Shown here: positions 4,735 through 7,633 of the stretch, one piece after another
Position numbering within the stretch: position 1 is the stretch's first letter
How the letters are laid out: every line of letters starts with the position of its first letter
DNA from: Paludibacteraceae bacterium
GTDB taxonomy: Bacteria > Bacteroidota > Bacteroidia > Bacteroidales > Paludibacteraceae
Direction: 5' to 3'
DNA length: 7,633 nt
Assembly (NCBI GenBank): GCA_017646225.1
Contig: JAGCMZ010000217.1
Coordinates: 1-7,633 of the forward strand
Position numbers and translations under genes: made by a program
Notes under the pieces: generated by a model
Seen by the model: only the letters and a program-made list of their open reading frames with translations
The model's database searches: none
Told to the model about the DNA's origin: nothing

Positions 4735-7143
4735 ATGACATACCCAAAACATTTTGAGCAAAAAATAGAGTTTGATAAGGTAAAACTACTGATTCAGCAG
4801 TTTTGCAAGGGGGCGCATGCCAAAGAACTGATAGACGGTTTAACGTTTACCGATAAACTGGACGATATTGTTGTTATGGCATCCGAGGCGCACGAATTTT
4901 GCAACATTTGCCAAGAAGAAAGCGATGCATTCCCTACCGAAGGTTACTACGACACCCGCAGTTACCTAAAACGCATTGCCACCGAGGGAACCTACCTTAC
5001 CGAAACCGAATTGTTTGAACTGTACAAATCGTTGCTAACCATCCGTCGCATTGTACAATTTTTTAGCGTCAAGCCCGAAACAGATTATCCCTACCTAAAA
5101 AAGAAATGTGCCGATGTAGAGGCATTCCCAGAAATAAGTCGCTATATTGATATCATTATCGATAAATTTGGCCGAATCAAAGACCATGCCTCGGACGCTT
5201 TGGCACAAATACGTAGGCAAAAGATTCAGCTAACGGCATCGGTTTCCAAATTGATGAGCAACATCATTCGACAAGCACAACAAGATGGTTATTTAGAGAA
5301 AGATGTAACCCCTTCGTTGCGCGACGGTCGTTTGGTTATTCCCATAGCGCCTGCCTTTAAGCGTAAATTAGGGGGCATTGTGCACGACGAATCGGCTACG
5401 GGCAAAACGGTGTACGTAGAACCGGGTGCGGTTGTTGAAGCCAACAACCAAATTAGGGAGTTAGAGGCCGAAGAACGCCGCGAAATTATCAAAATACTTA
5501 CCCTTTGCAGCGATTTTATCCGTCCGTACTTGGATCAACTCGCTTTATCAATGCTGTTTTTGGCAGAGATAGATGCCCTACGTGCCAAAGCCTTGTTTGC
5601 CCTAAAAATTGGGGCAACCCTGCCTCAAAGCACCCCATCGCCCCAATTGGATTGGAAAAGTGCGGTACATCCACTGCTATTTTTGTCGTTGCAAGAACAA
5701 CACAAAGAAACCGTTCCGTTGGACATTACCCTTACCCAACAGCAACGTATTTTGCTTATTTCGGGACCCAATGCAGGGGGTAAATCGGTTTGCCTTAAAA
5801 CCGTAGGGCTATTGCAATACATGTGGCAATGCGGATTGCTGATACCTGTAATGCCCCAAAGCACCATGGGTATTTTTCAGCATATTTTTATCGATATTGG
5901 CGATGAGCAATCGCTCGAGAACGACCTAAGTACCTACAGCTCGCACTTGAGCAACATGAAATACTTTTTGCGTTACGGCAACCATCGTACCTTGCTACTC
6001 ATTGACGAGTTTGGCAGCGGTACCGAACCCCAAATTGGGGGAGCCATTGCCCAAGCCGAACTACAAATGTTTAACCAGCAAAAATGCTTTGGCGTCATCA
6101 ATACGCACTACACCAACCTAAAACACTTTGCCTCGCAAACCGAAGGATTGGTTAACGGTGCCATGCTGTACGACCGCCACGAAATGCGCGCACTTTACCA
6201 ATTGTCGATTGGCAACCCTGGTAGTTCGTTTGCGGTAGAGATTGCCCGTAAAATTGGATTGCCCGAACAAGTGATAGAGAAAGCCACCGAAATTGTGGGT
6301 AGCGAACACATCGACTACGATAAAAACTTGCAAGATATTGTACGCGACAAACGTTACTGGGAAAACAAACGTCAGCAAGTAAAACTGAAAGAGAAAAAAA
6401 TAAACGAGGCAGACAAAACCTTGCAAGAGCAGTTGGCAAGCATCGAGCGTCAACGAAAAGAAATTATCCGTCAGGCTAAAAACGAAGCCAAACAATTGCT
6501 GGCCGATGCCAATGCTACCATCGAAAAGACCATTAAGGACATCAAAGAGGCCAAGGCAGACAAAGAAAAGACCAAGGCCATTCGTCAAAAAATAGAGCAA
6601 GAGAAAAAAGCCTTATTGGAAGAAGAACGCAAACCCAAAACAACTACACAAAAGGCAAAAAAACAACCTACCGAAGAAGTTGCTTTGCAAGTGGGCGATG
6701 CGGTTATGTACGGCGATAATGTGGGCGAAATTGTAGAAATCAAAGGCAAAAAAGCCTTGGTTGCCATGGGCAATATGAAACTCAACGTAGACTTGAACAA
6801 TTTGCAAAAAGCCAGCCGAAAACAAGTTAGGCAACAAGAGCAAAGGGTGCAAGCGCCCGTTTGGACCAAAGGCGACAATACCTTGCGCGAACATCAACTC
6901 AAATTCAAAACCCAAATTGACGTGCGTGGCATGCGTGCCGACGAGGCTTTGCAGACCATCATGTATTACATTGACGATGCCATTATGATGGGCGTATCGA
7001 CCGTACGCATTTTGCACGGTACTGGCACGGGTGCCCTCAAACAAACCATCCGCCAATACCTCTACACCGTACCCCAAGTGCGCTGCGCCAAAGACGAACA
7101 CGTCCAACTAGGCGGCGCTGGCATCACCGTAGTAGAGTTTTAA
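4735..7143 (+). CDS. mutS2: MutS2 family ATPase with C-terminal Smr domain
   Basis: MutS2 is a dimeric ABC-type ATPase that lacks the MutS mismatch-reading domain. Family members were first linked to suppression of homologous recombination; in Bacillus the protein is also known to bind and rescue collided ribosomes. The 802-residue product is full length. Residues 1-300 form the core and clamp region. The ATPase shows Walker A GPNAGGKS (344-351), signature DEQSLENDLSTYSSHL (390-405), Walker B LLLIDEFGSGTEP (420-432) and the H-loop INTHY (455-459), all intact. A long charged coiled coil follows (about 535-650), then a KOW-like segment VGDAVMYGDNVGEIVEI (from 653). The Smr domain begins DVRGMRADEA (729-738) and has LHGTGTGAL (760-768), so the nuclease/RNA-binding module looks complete. 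The gene follows DUF2490 by 41 bp and its stop is 6 bp from the convergent methyltransferase gene. Confidence 0.97.
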   Translation: MTYPKHFEQKIEFDKVKLLIQQFCKGAHAKELIDGLTFTDKLDDIVVMASEAHEFCNICQEESDAFPTEGYYDTRSYLKRIATEGTYLTETELFELYKSLLTIRRIVQFFSVKPETDYPYLKKKCADVEAFPEISRYIDIIIDKFGRIKDHASDALAQIRRQKIQLTASVSKLMSNIIRQAQQDGYLEKDVTPSLRDGRLVIPIAPAFKRKLGGIVHDESATGKTVYVEPGAVVEANNQIRELEAEERREIIKILTLCSDFIRPYLDQLALSMLFLAEIDALRAKALFALKIGATLPQSTPSPQLDWKSAVHPLLFLSLQEQHKETVPLDITLTQQQRILLISGPNAGGKSVCLKTVGLLQYMWQCGLLIPVMPQSTMGIFQHIFIDIGDEQSLENDLSTYSSHLSNMKYFLRYGNHRTLLLIDEFGSGTEPQIGGAIAQAELQMFNQQKCFGVINTHYTNLKHFASQTEGLVNGAMLYDRHEMRALYQLSIGNPGSSFAVEIARKIGLPEQVIEKATEIVGSEHIDYDKNLQDIVRDKRYWENKRQQVKLKEKKINEADKTLQEQLASIERQRKEIIRQAKNEAKQLLADANATIEKTIKDIKEAKADKEKTKAIRQKIEQEKKALLEEERKPKTTTQKAKKQPTEEVALQVGDAVMYGDNVGEIVEIKGKKALVAMGNMKLNVDLNNLQKASRKQVRQQEQRVQAPVWTKGDNTLREHQLKFKTQIDVRGMRADEALQTIMYYIDDAIMMGVSTVRILHGTGTGALKQTIRQYLYTVPQVRCAKDEHVQLGGAGITVVEF

Positions 7144-7164
7144 TAACCCCTAACTCCTAACCCT
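7144..7164. repeat. Three degenerate 7-bp tandem units (TAACYCY) at the mutS2/methyltransferase junction
   Basis: TAACCCC (7144-7150), TAACTCC (7151-7157) and TAACCCT (7158-7164) are three consecutive 7-bp near-copies placed directly after the mutS2 stop. They fill the 6-bp gap and also encode the last codons and the stop of the - strand gene. There is no hairpin with a T-run here, so no intrinsic terminator is visible for either convergent gene. Confidence 0.55.
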
Positions 7165-7633
7165 TCTCCCTACAATCAGCACCTTCGAGTTGTCGTGCAG
7201 GGTAGTGGCAAAAATATAGGTGTCGCCTCCGTCTTTTAGCTTTAGCTTTTTGCGTAAATCAGCCACCGAACCTGGAAAATTTCGGATGCTTAGGTTAGCC
7301 TTTTCTATGTCGTTTATTTCTTTTTTTTGTACTTTGGTAATGCGGTCGATGGTAAAAATACGTCCAGGGAAATGGCTTACCAAGGTATCTGATGTGTACA
7401 AATGGCTGCTGGGGTGCAATTTGTAAATGCCCAATTGCCCGGCAATTTGTTTAAAACCGCCTGCCTTTAAAATAGCGGCATTGGGTTCGTACAGGTATTG
7501 CATGGGGTTGGCGTAGGAGGCTACTCCCACTGTCTCGTCTTGTCGGTGAAACGAGAATAGTTGTTGTTGCGCTGTTTGGGGTAGTAGGTTAACGCATACC
7601 ATTTTGGGGTTGTCGCACACTTTTTCGGCATCG
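7150..7633 (-). CDS. THUMP-like class I SAM-dependent methyltransferase (PG_1098 family), C-terminal part
   Basis: The gene is read leftwards and enters from beyond the right edge; the frame is open to the last base (visible from DAEKVCDNPK), so the GTG at 7620 is not a start. About 160 residues are seen. YLYEPNAAILKAGGFKQIAGQLGIYKLHPSSHLYTSDTLVSHFPGRIF matches the ferredoxin-like segment of the PG_1098 family. The end, NFPGSVADLRKKLKLKDGGDTYIFATTLHDNSKVLIVGRR, matches the THUMP-like C-terminal domain. In this family the class I Rossmann methyltransferase domain lies N-terminal to these, here almost wholly outside the window, so the catalytic motifs cannot be checked. THUMP domains bind RNA, so an RNA substrate is likely, but the target is not known. 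The gene converges on mutS2 with 6 bp between stops, and its last codons (RVRS, stop) consist of 7-bp repeats. Confidence 0.88.
   Translation of the reverse strand, partial: DAEKVCDNPKMVCVNLLPQTAQQQLFSFHRQDETVGVASYANPMQYLYEPNAAILKAGGFKQIAGQLGIYKLHPSSHLYTSDTLVSHFPGRIFTIDRITKVQKKEINDIEKANLSIRNFPGSVADLRKKLKLKDGGDTYIFATTLHDNSKVLIVGRRVRS

Noticed and set aside
5607..5648. Perfect 9-bp inverted repeat AATTGGGGC / GCCCCAATT with a 24-base spacer inside mutS2.
   Set aside because: With a spacer this long, about one such 9-bp match is expected by chance in a window of this size; it lies deep in coding sequence with no T-run or regulatory position.
6028..6040. Near-palindrome CCCCAAATTGGGG just after the mutS2 Walker B motif.
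   Set aside because: The loop is a single base, so it is not an RNA hairpin; the residues (PQIGG) are normal for the family, so it is probably a coding coincidence.
6118..6600. Long antisense open frame opposite the mutS2 coiled-coil region (160 codons), plus another at 6613-7107.
   Set aside because: They mirror strongly conserved mutS2 codons, their products are composition-driven (Phe/Leu/Val-rich complements of Lys/Glu/Gln codons), and they have no start signals of their own.
1..7633. Mobile elements, CRISPR arrays, tRNA/rRNA genes, defence genes or a frameshifted gene.
   Set aside because: No transposase, integrase, spaced direct repeats, cloverleaf or broken reading frame was seen; the window is almost fully occupied by intact housekeeping and envelope genes.

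Overview
The window comes from a member of the Bacteroidota, most likely Bacteroidales. Three things point there. The proteins are Bacteroidota-typical (DUF4783 next to nadC, a PG_1098/THUMP-like methyltransferase, a cytidylate kinase-like protein of the CMK2 type). One promoter carries the Bacteroidota -7 element TAnnTTTG. No clear Shine-Dalgarno sequences precede the start codons. The genus cannot be fixed from this sequence.

Layout. Bases 1-146 hold the last 47 codons of nadD on the + strand. They overlap by 10 bp, tail to tail, with rlmH on the - strand (137-610). An 84-bp AT-rich region (611-694) separates the divergent starts of rlmH and a rightward gene train, and it holds a good promoter for the train. 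The train runs without a real gap: DUF4783 secreted protein (695-1102), nadC (1086-1934), MATE transporter (1942-3288), cytidylate kinase-like protein (3285-3923), DUF2490 outer-membrane protein (3941-4693) and mutS2 (4735-7143). Junctions are -17, +7, -4, +17 and +41 bp, so at least the first five genes look like one transcription unit. mutS2 ends 6 bp before the stop of a convergent - strand gene, the C-terminal part of a THUMP-like class I methyltransferase (7150-7633), which runs off the right edge.

Functional picture. nadD and nadC are two steps of de novo NAD synthesis lying in one neighbourhood but on different transcripts. rlmH, mutS2 and the methyltransferase all relate to ribosomes, translation or nucleic acids. 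The MATE, DUF2490 and DUF4783 proteins belong to the envelope. This is mainly a housekeeping region with no sign of mobile elements, CRISPR, defence genes or RNA genes, and I do not see a convincing new system. The points most worth checking are a terminator-like 9-bp hairpin inside the first codons of the MATE gene, the lysine-less P-loop kinase translationally coupled to that transporter, two mutually exclusive small hairpins just before mutS2, and degenerate 7-bp repeats at both edges of mutS2, one of which forms the end of the neighbouring gene.
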